64,000 nucleotides of DNA, from contig NC_132878.1 of NCBI RefSeq assembly GCF_030463535.1, positions 20,956,925-21,020,924 on the forward strand, given 5' to 3'. A model generated the notes under the pieces. It worked only from the letters and a program-made list of their open reading frames with translations, made no database searches and was not told the DNA's origin. Each line of letters opens with the position of its first letter. Within the stretch, counting starts at the first letter, position 1. This DNA comes from Salminus brasiliensis (taxonomy: Eukaryota > Chordata > Actinopteri > Characiformes > Bryconidae). Below are positions 1 to 10,487 of this stretch, in pieces. The translations under genes were made by a program, and so were the position numbers.

Positions 1-1000
1 TGGCAGCACAAGAGAGACCTACACTTGGTTTCAATGTTATGGTTGACTAGTGCAATAAGCTATATGGCTTTTTTGGTTCATGATGATAGTAACGTGTATG
101 ATGGCTGTGGTGCAGTCGATCATGTACTTATGTTTTTTCATAGGGTCCACATGGTTTTCGTAGTGGCAGCATGATTTATATTCAATGTGACAGGCTTGAA
201 AAACAGCCTGATTAAAAAAGGTGGTGCGTGCAGGCCAGAGGGACCTGACAGTTTGGAGAGCAACCCCGCGCAGTGTGTCTCGGACGCTCAAGCACAGCAC
301 AAAGCCGTCTCTGTGCTGCCTATCCCCAAGCCAAGGCCCAGCAAAGGCCCTTTTGTCAGGTGGAACTGTCTGGAGGTTTGAGGATTGCCTGAATCAGACA
401 GTGGGGCTGCTCTTAACTGTCAACCAAACAAGCAAGGCCAGAGCAGCCGAGGCCCCAGTTTCAGGAGAACACTATAAAAATACAAAATGCTTTTCCTGGA
501 GCGTGCACCCCAGAGACTAATCTGGCCAGTTGGACAATTCCCAGAGCTAGTATACTCACAATAGAGCTAAGCTCATTTGAAAATGTTTTTTTTTTTTATT
601 TATTTAGACTAGTTAGTAGTTACTTATTAGCCTCTCAGAAATCCAACCAGCGTCCTTTTTTTTGTTGTTGTTTTTCGATGTGACAGCTGGAGAAGCCAAT
701 AAGAGCTCATGAAGTCCATCAAATTTTACAGGGCAAAGGCTAATGAATGGAATTTGTGTGGTTTGTTTGCTTTAATCCTAGGAATAAATTACCATAATAG
801 CACCAAGCGAGTTCCACTGGAGTCTAACTGGGGTGACTTGTGAGAGCTGTGCAACACTGTGCAACCAGTCATATTTGTGTAAAATCCTGTAATATTACTC
901 TCAGTCCACATGTTTCTTTCATTTTCAGTGACGGTTCGTTATCTCTCAGCTTGTACAGAAATGTTGTATACAGCGTCCTGTAGGGGTGGCTAACAATGCA
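1..1000. other. Intergenic, nothing recognised
   Basis: There are short ORFs only and no recognisable protein, RNA gene or repeat family. A T-rich run lies at about 580-600 and another at about 655-675. Confidence 0.5.
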
Positions 1001-1475
1001 AATTCAAGCAAGAATTCCAGTAGGAATTCGACTGTAGGGGGAGCCCAGGAGCAAGGAATACCAATTCTACATAATGCTGCTTTAAATACTGGTGTTAAGA
1101 CATCACATCCATATATGCATGAAAAAATAAATGTGCAATTTTCTTCATCTGGAATTTTATTGTCAAGACATCACATGTATCGATTTATAGGACATGCATA
1201 TTTTGCGACATGAAGGAATATATGTAGATATATTAACTCCAGGTTTAATAGGTGAATTTCTGTAAGTAAACAGAAATACTACGAGAACTCTTCACATTCT
1301 ATTACACAATTTCTGTTTTTTTTATTTAATTGAAAAACAATGGAAATTTGTAAATTGTGTAGCGTGTAGAGGTTTTTTTTTAATACTAGGAACACTTTAA
1401 AGCAGCATTATGCAACAATTAGTATGATTTGTTCCTGAGCTTCCCCTACAGTCGAGGACTGTAATTCACTGTTTT
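1000..1475. repeat. MITE-like element with long terminal inverted repeats
   Basis: The segment at about 1015-1087 (core CGACTGTAGGGGGAGC, ending ATAATGCTGCTTTAAA) recurs as an imperfect inverted copy at about 1391-1470 (TTTAAAGCAGCATTAT ... TCCCCTACAGTCG). The arms are about 60-75 bases and the interior is AT-rich and non-coding. This fits a non-autonomous DNA transposon of about 450 bases. Confidence 0.65.
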
Positions 1476-1479
1476 TTCC

Positions 1480-4300
1480 ACTGCAGTAAATACAAATCAC
1501 GCTAAACATGGATGCTATCCTCCCTAAGCCAAAATGATTTTAAAACTGAAAGGTACAATTGTTGTACAAAATCTAGAATTTAAGCATTCAAATGGTTCTT
1601 TGAGTTGGTATCTTTTTGTATCGAACTGCTCAAAGACCCCTTTTATTTAAGGGTGGAGGGGCAGTTCAAGTCCAAGTCCAGTTCAAAACTCTTAAAGCTG
1701 TTTCTTACGTGAATCTACATGAATTTAGAAGCTCATAGTTAAACTCTAGTAGTTGTTTACATGTATGCTGAGCACCATTTTTTGTTATAATCCAGACAAA
1801 CCAGCCTGTTGCACCACTAGTCACCCTGACCTCGAATATTATGGGATGTTACACATTAGCAGGTCTGCAAATACAAACAGGAACATGACTCTTACCCAAG
1901 GCTTACAGGTCCAATGTCTACTATTTATCAAAAACAAATACTCTGTGTGTATGTGTGTGTGTGACCCCATGTGAAAGTGAGTGCGTACGGGCAGGTGGGA
2001 ACGCGTGGATAACACTAACAGCTCGGACTAAAGCATTTTTGGTTAAAAAAAGGCCTTCTAGTGGCAACAGCTTCTCAATGGGCTTTCACCTCGGCCCTCA
2101 TTTCCACTTCAAACGGTCAGGGAAAGGGATCCTACCCGTGGGGTTAGTGGGAGAAATAGAGGGGTAATGAGCACTGCTCCTTTCTTCCTTCTCTCTATTC
2201 CTCTGGCTTTCTTTAAAAGAGGAGGGAAAGTCCCTGGTGCTTTAATGATCCACCTTTAAACAGACACATGGCTTCTCTTCGGAGCTACCGGACAATTACA
2301 ACACTATTCTATCTTGTCCCGTTCTCAAGCTCACTTACAAGGCCATTAACATTCACTTTATAATGGGCCTGAACAGTAGAAGAAGAGCCCTCTTTGAGCG
2401 ATGCTCTGCCTAAAATAGAATTCAAAACCTTAAACATCAAGGTGTACAATGGGCCTTTATGCTCAGGGTTCCTGATGGGCAGAATAATGAAGGCTGTTGC
2501 TGTATAAACGAAGCGATCTCTCGGCACAAACGCAGCAGTGTCGGACAACCACTCCAGCCTAAAACTGCCCGCGTCAGCAGCGCTGATCTTGGCCCAATCT
2601 GCATGACAAAATGTCTCTTTGTGTGGCTTTGGGAAGCAGCTACATTTGAGATGTGACTGGGGAAAGAAGGCTTTAGTTCAGTCCACATCTTATTAGCAAA
2701 GCATGGTCCATCAGAACAATCTGGTTGGAGTACTTGGAATGATGGATGATTCTTGAAACTCTTGAAAAGCTCAACCTCAGCGTTTATGGTAACAGGTGTG
2801 ACCAAAGAGGTTTCCAATTCCAGTCCTGTTCATTTTCTGTACTTTTGCTGCTGTGAAACATTTGACTGATCTCACGAAGGGCTTGATAATTATCAGGCAT
2901 ATTTGATTGAGCAAAATGATGTGGATTGGGAACAGCTGCTCAGTAGGTAAATAATGTACAATAGTGTACAAACTACATTTTAACAGAGTTTAAAATGAGC
3001 ATTTCAGTTACAAAGGAAAGTAATGACTTGCTGTTTAATTAAATGAAAGCTTTACTCTCATACACTTATGCCTGACCCATACTACTAGTTTGATTGTTTG
3101 ATAAGTACCTTTACTTTTGGCTCTTGTCAGTTTTAGTCTTCTGATGAAAACGTCAGCAAAATGTAGTGCATTTTAGTCACATATTGATTGATTTCAGTCT
3201 GCTGTACTTAGGCTAAAATATGTTTTTAATCCCAGTGTAGACCACGATTGTTAGACAACCAATTAATATAAAAAAGCAGCTGCCGAAAAACATCTACAAT
3301 CTACAACTTAAAAATATATATATATTAAATATATATTAAAACAAGGTAGATAAGGTGGAATGGTAATGAGCTAAATACTGACAGGCACTACACTGTGCAC
3401 CATCAGTATGTCTGTGATTAGATCATTTAAATATGTAGAAATAAAATAGTGATGATGGAATTTTCAGTATATCATTTTTTATTTGGTGACTTATCCATCA
3501 ACAGAAAGTGGAAATTGAAAAATCAGTTGATATTGAGAAACTGAAATGATATTAATATCACTGTGCAGCAAGTTCTACGTCTCATCGTCAAGATTTACAC
3601 AACACAATAAAGGTGGACAATAGATAGATAGTTTATAGCTATTATGAATTTTTTTGTATAGTGATAAACAATATGCTGACCCACAGCAGGTTTCTTTACT
3701 CAGAGCAGAATTTGTCCTGTCTAATTAAATGCAATGCAGCAAATGTTGAATAACAATTTTTAACAGCAGTTTTAAAATCTTACACTACTAGTGCATTTTG
3801 TTTATGTGTCATTGGATCATTCACCATACAAAACTGAAGAAAGGAACAGTGGGGTGGCAATGCCCTGCAATTCTAGAGCCACGCTCAGGAAAAGCCACAG
3901 TAGTGAAACTGTTAGGACAGTCAGAAAACAGTCTTGAGCTAAACTATAATAAATTACTGGAAAACAGTGGAAACATTAAGCTGCAGGGTCGCTACAGCAA
4001 AAAGAAACACTTGCACACCTTGCTTTGAGACCGTTTCCACACTTGAAAAGGGACCTACTGACGCAGTTATATTTATTTTTTGCCATTTTCTTTTCTGTGT
4101 CTGTGTGTGATCAATACAAAGATTAATATCTAGCTTATTTCATAAATTCCCATCGCACTTGTTAATTGATACACAAGGTTAATGTGGTATGTACACATTT
4201 TTAAAACACAGTGTTTATTCATTAATCCATGCAATACCTATATAAAAACTGCAAACGTTGCAAAATAAAAAACAACAAATTTACACAGTGTGCAAGAATA
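1480..4300. other. AT-rich intergenic DNA
   Basis: No gene was recognised. It contains only short ORFs without family signatures and a small AT-rich tract at about 3310-3340. Confidence 0.5.
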
Positions 4301-4307
4301 AGTCAAG

Positions 4308-4565
4308 TCAAGTCAGATTTATTTGTATAGCGCTTTTTACAACTGTTGTCGTCACAAAGCAGCTTTACATAAATAGTGATTAATAAAAGACAGAGACAAA
4401 GAAGAAAGAAGAAAATAATGCAAGACATGATGGATCAAAGACCCCCAGTGTGTAAGCCAACGGCGACAGTGGCAAGGAAAAACTCCCTCAGAGCTGGAGG
4501 AAAAAACCTTGAGAGGAACCAAGACTCACAAGGGGGACCCATCCTCCTCTGGTCAGAACTATTTA
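4308..4565 (+). repeat. Interspersed fish repeat (GATTTATTTGTATAGCGC type)
   Basis: It starts near a TCAAGTCAAGTCAG run, then has TTTATTTGTATAGCGCTTTT and CACAAAGCAGCTTTACA, and ends in GCAAGGAAAAACTCCCTC and a TCCTCCTCTGG stretch. Related pieces occur at about 14680-14790 and 60600-60700. I recognise it as a common non-coding fish repeat but cannot name its class. Confidence 0.6.
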
Positions 4566-4859
4566 AACATTACTGTTAAAAATTACCAAACCAGATACAA
4601 CAAATAGTTGAAAATGGTTTTAACATGGTCACTAAACAGGTAGCAATGGTAGGCGTGTGAGCCGCTGGTCTGCTATGGGTGGTGGTGGGTGGGGGGCCTG
4701 CTGGTTGGACCGGTAGGTGGCAGCTGGTTTGACAAAGGTAGAGGGGACCTCAGCAAGCAATCTTCCAGCAGGTCATTTACTCAGAGAAGGTAAAAAGAGA
4801 ATACCCCATGGCATTCAGGGTCTCTATGTCCAAGTGATGGCAGGCCCTACTTCTGATGA

Positions 4860-5345
4860 TAAATATACAATGTCTTGAAAAAGAATGTGTGCAGAAATTC
4901 ATGAAAAGAACACCGCTCCAACTGTTGAGTCCAGGGTGGCTCAATTATGTTTTGGGCTTGTGTTGCAGCCAGTGACCCAGAGAACATCACACCATCTGTA
5001 ATCAAGATAAAGATGATAAGAAGGCTTTTACATCAGGCTACTGATCCTAAACATACCTCAAAATTCACATTGGGCTACTTCAAGAGGCTCAAGATGAAGG
5101 CTTTTCCATGGCCATCACAGAGCAGTGCATGCTAGATGGCCCAATTATCTCACAGAACTAGAAATATAAAGAAAGAATGCAAGAATGCAAGAAAGAATGG
5201 GCAAAAAAAATAATCTTCCAAACAAGAACTGAAATACACTTGGTTGTCTGCAAGAAATGCTTATAAACAGCAATACTCAAATAAAGGGGGTGTTAATAAA
5301 TAAAAAAAACTAAGACCGTGCAGGGTGTCAACAATTTTACGTCTT
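4860..5345 (+). mobile_element. Degenerate Tc1-like transposon relic
   Basis: Broken transposase-like pieces are readable, such as the stretch around 4945-5110 with a MFWACVAASDPEN segment and an ATDPKHTSKFTLGYFKRLKMKAFPWPSQS segment split by decay. The latter matches the NDPKHTS ... WPSQSPDLNP region of Tc1 transposases. It is interrupted by stops and truncated. Confidence 0.55.
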
Positions 5346-6164
5346 AACCTTTTTTTCCTACTGTAAGAAATGTGTCATCTTCATCTTCTTATGCCTTTTA
5401 GAAATCAGGTCACCTTCTATTCACTACTTACTTAGTTATTAGCTTACGCAAACTGTAGAATGCCACTATATTCACCTATTCAGTGTACAGCAATGTGGAT
5501 CTCATGGAAATAAATAACATACAAGAAAAAAGTTGCATATGGGCCCTTTAATCAATGTCAAAGGTTTATGTCAGTTATGTCATGGAGGAAGAATGTAGGT
5601 GTCCTGTTGACTTATAGATGCTACCCTTCAGTAAAGTGTTACCACAAGAAAAATATCACTGCCTGCACTTTTAAATGACTGTTTGTTGGTGCTTATCTTT
5701 CAGCAGTTACTAAATAAATTACACATCTTTCAGGGCAACATAAACAGGAGCTTGCATGCCCAGACTTAACATCATTTGTACCTTGTAAAGCTGATCTCGA
5801 CTAAGGGTACGACTTAGCATAGGTTGTTTCTGAGGCGGGCGCCAGATGTTTATGCACAAATCTGCAGTGCAAACTTGAAAGCAGAAAACAGTCAAGCATT
5901 AATTGAGCTTTATAGCGACTGGTACATGTGGTTTATGCACCACATAATCCCAGCTACAGTCGCCAAGACAAACAAGGCTTTTTATGGCCAAATGTAACAG
6001 TGGTTTTGGATCCAAAGCCTGAACACTGCCAAGCCGTGGACAAGGTCGGTACAATTAGACATAAGGCACACGAGGAGTAGAACACAATAAAAATAGATCG
6101 AATAAATATTTACATGTTGGACAAAGACCTCATCAGGAAAGTATTTTGAATGATGGCTTTAATA

Positions 6165-7870
6165 ATGGGCCCATTTTTTTGGACTTGTATTAATCCTAAT
6201 CTTGGACTAAACTGCACTGTCAGTGGAGATTCACAGCTGCACATCCTTATTAGTGCGGGACTGGAGTTAGAGGTAAACTTGCCTAATATGGCTAAATTTG
6301 TGAGCTTTAAGGGGCTGCTTTAAATGAACACATGTCCGAAGTTCTGTGCAGGAACTAAAGCTTTGAAACAAGCTGATTAAAAACAGTCACACCTTTTCCC
6401 TGTCCTCTAACACATCCTTACAAAAATCTGTCAGTTCACCCAGTGCAAACAACCCAGAGGTTAATCAGAACTCAGAGAAACCTCATGAATTCCTCAAAAA
6501 GCCCATATTATTAGAAGGCTTTTTACTGAAAGCAACATTCATAGGGCTATATGACATCTACATAAGCCACACATGCCAAGCAACATGAACCTATATCAAC
6601 ATAGACTTATTTTAGAAAGGTGTGAGTTATCATAACACTTGCTGAGGTGAAATTGGAGGGTGTTTTTAAGGATAGTTTACATATTAGGCCCTGTTTCTGG
6701 ACCCGTATTAATAATAATCTAGGATTAAACTGCACAGTCAGTGGAGATCCACAGGTGTGTATCCTTTTTAGGGTGGGACAGGATTTAATACGTGTCATAT
6801 ACCTACTATGGCTCTAAATATGCGAACTTTTGAAGCTTTATTTCAGGTAATAAACAAGGAGCGGCATGGTGGCACAGTAGGCAGTGTGTGTGCCGCACAG
6901 CTCCAAGGGTCTGGAGTCGTGGGTTTAATCCTGACTCCAGTCTCGGTCTGTGAGGAGTTTGGTGTGTTCTCCTCGTGTCAGCATGGCTTTCCTCCACGTA
7001 CTCCGGCCTCCTTCCAAAAACAAACATGGTAGGTGAATTGTGTGTGAGAGTGGTTTTAGGTATGTGGTACCCTGCGATGGCTTGACAAGCTGTCTAAGCG
7101 GAAGTCCTGCCTTGCACTCAATGATTCCAGGTACCCACTGCGACCCTGACCAGGAAGAAGTGGATTAAAAGACGACCAGATGAATATTCAACAATGTAAG
7201 GCTTAAAGAAAACCCATACAAATCAGCTGAAATGGTCGATTTAAAACTCAGTGTCATGCCCCCTTTTTTCCTGCCCTCTAGCTCATCTCCACAAAAATCT
7301 GTCTGTTCATCCAGTGCAAACAACCATGAGGTCAACCAGGCCACACTTTAATGAGGGGCAGCATTCTTAGAGCTTTATACCACCTACATATGCCTTTAAT
7401 AACAACTGCTATAAACCTGTACTCACGTTGAGAAAGGCTTCCCAAAAGGCGTCAGTCGTTGTAACATTTTACAAGGTGAAATGGCACAGTAGACCTCTTT
7501 TCTGGGCCTGCATACTCTTGAGCTAATTGTATTGTCAGTGGAGATTCTCAGCTTTTTAGTGTGGGCCTGGATTAATCTGGGTCTGGAACACTAGCCTAAC
7601 AGGGCTCAATCCATTTCACTTCTTTTTAATGAACACATACTCGCTGATCCATGCAAGAGCTGAAAGCTCCAAAAATGTAGAAATCAGTTAAAAAAAGAGA
7701 AGAAAAGCTGATTTAAACTGTCCTGCCCTTTCCTTACCCTCTCACGCATCCCCACAAAAATCTGTCCGTTCATCCAGTGCAAACAATCCAGAGGTCAATC
7801 AGAACTCAGATGAACCTCATGAACACCTCAGGAAAGCCACAGAAGTCGCAGCTGCCCTTGAGGACAGCTG
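6165..7870. repeat. Three related ~0.5 kb repeat units
   Basis: Signatures recur in order. CTGCAC(T/A)GTCAGTGGAGAT occurs at about 6210 and 6730, with a diverged form near 7530. CAGTGCAAACAA followed by GAGGT(T/C)AA occurs at about 6440, 7313 and 7779. CTCATGAA(T/C) near CCTCA occurs at about 6482 and 7818. The middle unit is interrupted by a SINE-like insertion. Between units there is no coding potential. Confidence 0.55.
6858..7185 (+). repeat. tRNA-derived SINE-like insertion
   Basis: It starts GGCATGGTGGCACAGTAGGCAG (A-box-like) and has GTCGTGGGTTTAATCC (B-box-like), followed by the familiar GTGTTCTCC, TTTCCTCC and CCAAAAACA blocks. It ends in a TGGATTAAAAGACG tail. It interrupts the middle copy of the surrounding repeat. 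Confidence 0.55.
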
Positions 7871-7879
7871 GCGGTTAAA

Positions 7880-8486
7880 AAAAAAAAACAACCAAAAAAC
7901 AAAATCAAGCACATCAATGAATCTGACCAGAGTCTGCTGGACAGAAAAGCTCTGACCACATCACTTTCAAACCCAAAGCAGCCAAAGCTGTGATCAGCTG
8001 ACAGCAGGCTTGTGAAACACAGAAAGAATTAAAATGTAAAAAAAAAAAAAAACAGAAAAAATATGGGCCTCGGAATAACAGCTGACGTCACCTAGGAAAG
8101 TGTGACGACGTCTAATGGAGTCGGACACAAAATAAGCAGACCGTCGCAAAGACATGGCTGAAATGCTCTATGCTCTGCATATGCAAAGTTCACAACCACT
8201 GCTTTTGGCGAGTGAGCCATGAAGTTCACTTGGTCGTTTATGAACGGGTATTAAATTTAAAGAAAGCTGGGTAATGAAAAGTATAATCGTCAAATTATCA
8301 GAGTCTTACATCTCACACACAGACGTTCACTGCTTGACTGTGTTCCAGTTGGATTATTAAAATGTGCGGGTGGGTTATTCAGTTGGAGTTCAGGATCGTT
8401 CAGAGGCAACTTTCCACCAGACTTATGAGAAATACGAACTTTTGTTTAGATTCGCTGTGGTTTTGCGCTCAGAGCACTCTCATCCC

Positions 8487-8534
<48 letters not shown>

Positions 8535-9040
8535 CCAGCCGTGCCAAAATCCATTTCCTTCAGAAGTGTTAACAAAACAAGAATTTTTAGAAAGCATTCA
8601 AACCCAGTTCCGCTTGAGGCAATACACCTTTTTTTACATGTTACTTTCACAAATACTTCATACACTTCAGCAATGCCTTACAAACACCAGTACTGGTTCT
8701 ATAAAGAATTAGAAATATGAGATGTGTGAGCTTGAAGAACCTTTAACCTGGTAAAGAACCTTTACACTAACAGAACCCTGTATAGAACCTTTGTATTAAA
8801 GAGCGTACCATTCCTCTCCATATGAATGTGTGCTGGTAAAAGACATTTAGCAACAACGTTGGAAAAAATATAACCTTTTATTGATTTTCTATCCAGAAAA
8901 ATACAAATTTAGCATACTTTCAAATGCCTTAAAGGGCAACTCCACCAGTTTTATGAAATTTCAGTATAATTACAAAGTACGCAAAGCCATTCTGAGAAGT
9001 CTGATGTACCCGTGAGAACTGCCTCACCGAAAGGTATTAC
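7880..9040. other. Intergenic DNA with a CT microsatellite
   Basis: No gene was recognised. A (CT)n run at 8487-8531 creates spurious Leu-Ser reading frames. Short AGAACCTTT motifs recur at about 8735-8800, a motif that also recurs at 13.1-13.6, 20.2, 21.4, 47.7 and 50.5 kb. Confidence 0.6.
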
Positions 9041-9046
9041 AAGATG

Positions 9047-9490
9047 TACACTATATGTCCAAATGTTTGTGGACACCCCTTCTAATAAATGCATTCAGCT
9101 ACTTTAAGTTGCACCCATTGCTGACAGAGCTTGCCTAGTTCCTGTAGAGAAGTATTGCCAATAGCACAGTACTCTCTGGAGCAGATACACATGCACCATG
9201 CCTAATTCCAGGTGTGGGCAAGAGGGGTATAAAGCCCCCCAGAATTGAGCTGTGCAGCAGTGGAATTGTGTTCTCTGGAATGATGATGGTGCGCCATCCA
9301 ATACATTTGGGATGAGTTGGGAATGAGGTGGGGTGGCGATCATCCCACATCCTGACCTCAGTAATGCTCGTGTTGCAATCAAACCCTTACAGCAATGTTC
9401 CAAAAATTAAAAAAGCAATTAATACCTGTGATTATGTAAGAAAAATTTTAATAAATGAACAGGTGTCCCAATACTTTTGTAATGAGGCAC
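9047..9490 (-). mobile_element. CACTATATG-type MITE, copy 1
   Basis: It begins TA|CACTATATGTCCAAATGT and ends near CCCAATACTTTTGT with a decayed right end. The internal order is that of the family: GCATTCAGCTACTTTAAG, then TTGCCTAGTTCCTGTAGAGA, then TATAAAGCCCCC, then the ATGATG..CGCCATCCA block. TA target flanks and these ends suggest a Tc1/mariner-type non-autonomous element. Confidence 0.7.
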
Positions 9491-9562
9491 ATTGTTAGAT
9501 GTATTGGACATTGTATGTGTGTGTTATGTGTATGCTATATGAATTTTGTCATTAAACTGGCA

Positions 9563-9999
9563 TACACTATGTGGACAAAAGTTTGTGGACAGCTGCTCGT
9601 CCAATGTTTCATCCATAATCAATTATTTTTAATTGTGCTCTATATGCTGTCTCTACTTTCTGAGAATGGCTTTTCATTAGACTGTGGAACACTGCTGTGA
9701 GGATCTGACTGCACTGAGCCACAACAGCATTAGTGAGAGCAGGTACTGCCGTTGGATGGAAAGTTCTGGATCACAAATGCGACAGATCAGCGTTATACAC
9801 CTCTAGCCGACACTTAGCATTGGGCATGGTGATTAGGGCATGTGCGGCTACTCCAGAATGTCCTATTTTAATGGCAGTGCTTTTCTATACATATACTGTA
9901 TTGCAAGCTATGTGGTTATATTTGAACTGGCTGTTTCTGAAAGTAGCTAAATTCACTAAAAATAAATGGTTCACCACACAGTCTTGAACATATAGTGTA
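9563..9999 (+). mobile_element. CACTATATG-type MITE, copy 2
   Basis: TACACTATGTGGACAAAAG at the left and CATATAGTGTA at the right form terminal inverted repeats. The interior is diverged but keeps TGTCTCTACTTTCTGAGAA and GCATTAGTGAGAGCAGG. It lies in opposite orientation to the copy 70 bases away. Confidence 0.65.
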
Positions 10000-10350
10000 T
10001 GTGTGTCCACTGGTTGTTTTGCATAGTAATAAAAAAACACCACCATCACTAAAATGGAATCTATGTCAGTATGTTTCTCTGTACAGTGAACCACTCTGAA
10101 TGACTGTGTGTACTTTCACCACCTAAATTATGCAGAAATTATGATAAATCTGTGGAATTTCCCTTTAAACCTCTATTCCGCTCAGTGTCTGATCCTTTGT
10201 ACAACACGGTACATTCAGTGACAACCTAAAAGGACACTTAAATAGACATAATAAATAAACGTTTCAGCTAGATGGGGTAGAAAGCTCCAATGTCTGAATT
10301 TACATTTCAGCTGTCTCCACAAATCCATCTCATTCTACAGTCCCTTTCCC

Positions 10351-10356
10351 TTTATT
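10351..10356 (-). promoter_or_regulatory. Candidate polyadenylation signal of fzd9
   Basis: A canonical AATAAA on the minus strand lies about 130 bases past the fzd9 stop codon. It implies a short 3' UTR, if it is the site used. Confidence 0.5.
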
Positions 10357-10487
10357 AAAATGAATGCATGTGGTTTCTGTTCAGGCCTAAGCTTATAAAT
10401 GGTGCCACTGACAGGTGTGGCAACGTCTTGGCCTGCAGCCCACCCTGAGCATCCCCTTCTGTCTGTGCTGTGAGAGCGGCACGGACG

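Noticed and set aside
8362-8720. Two overlapping ORFs with long Leu-Ser runs
   Set aside because: They are created by the CT microsatellite at 8487-8531; the flanks show no coding character.
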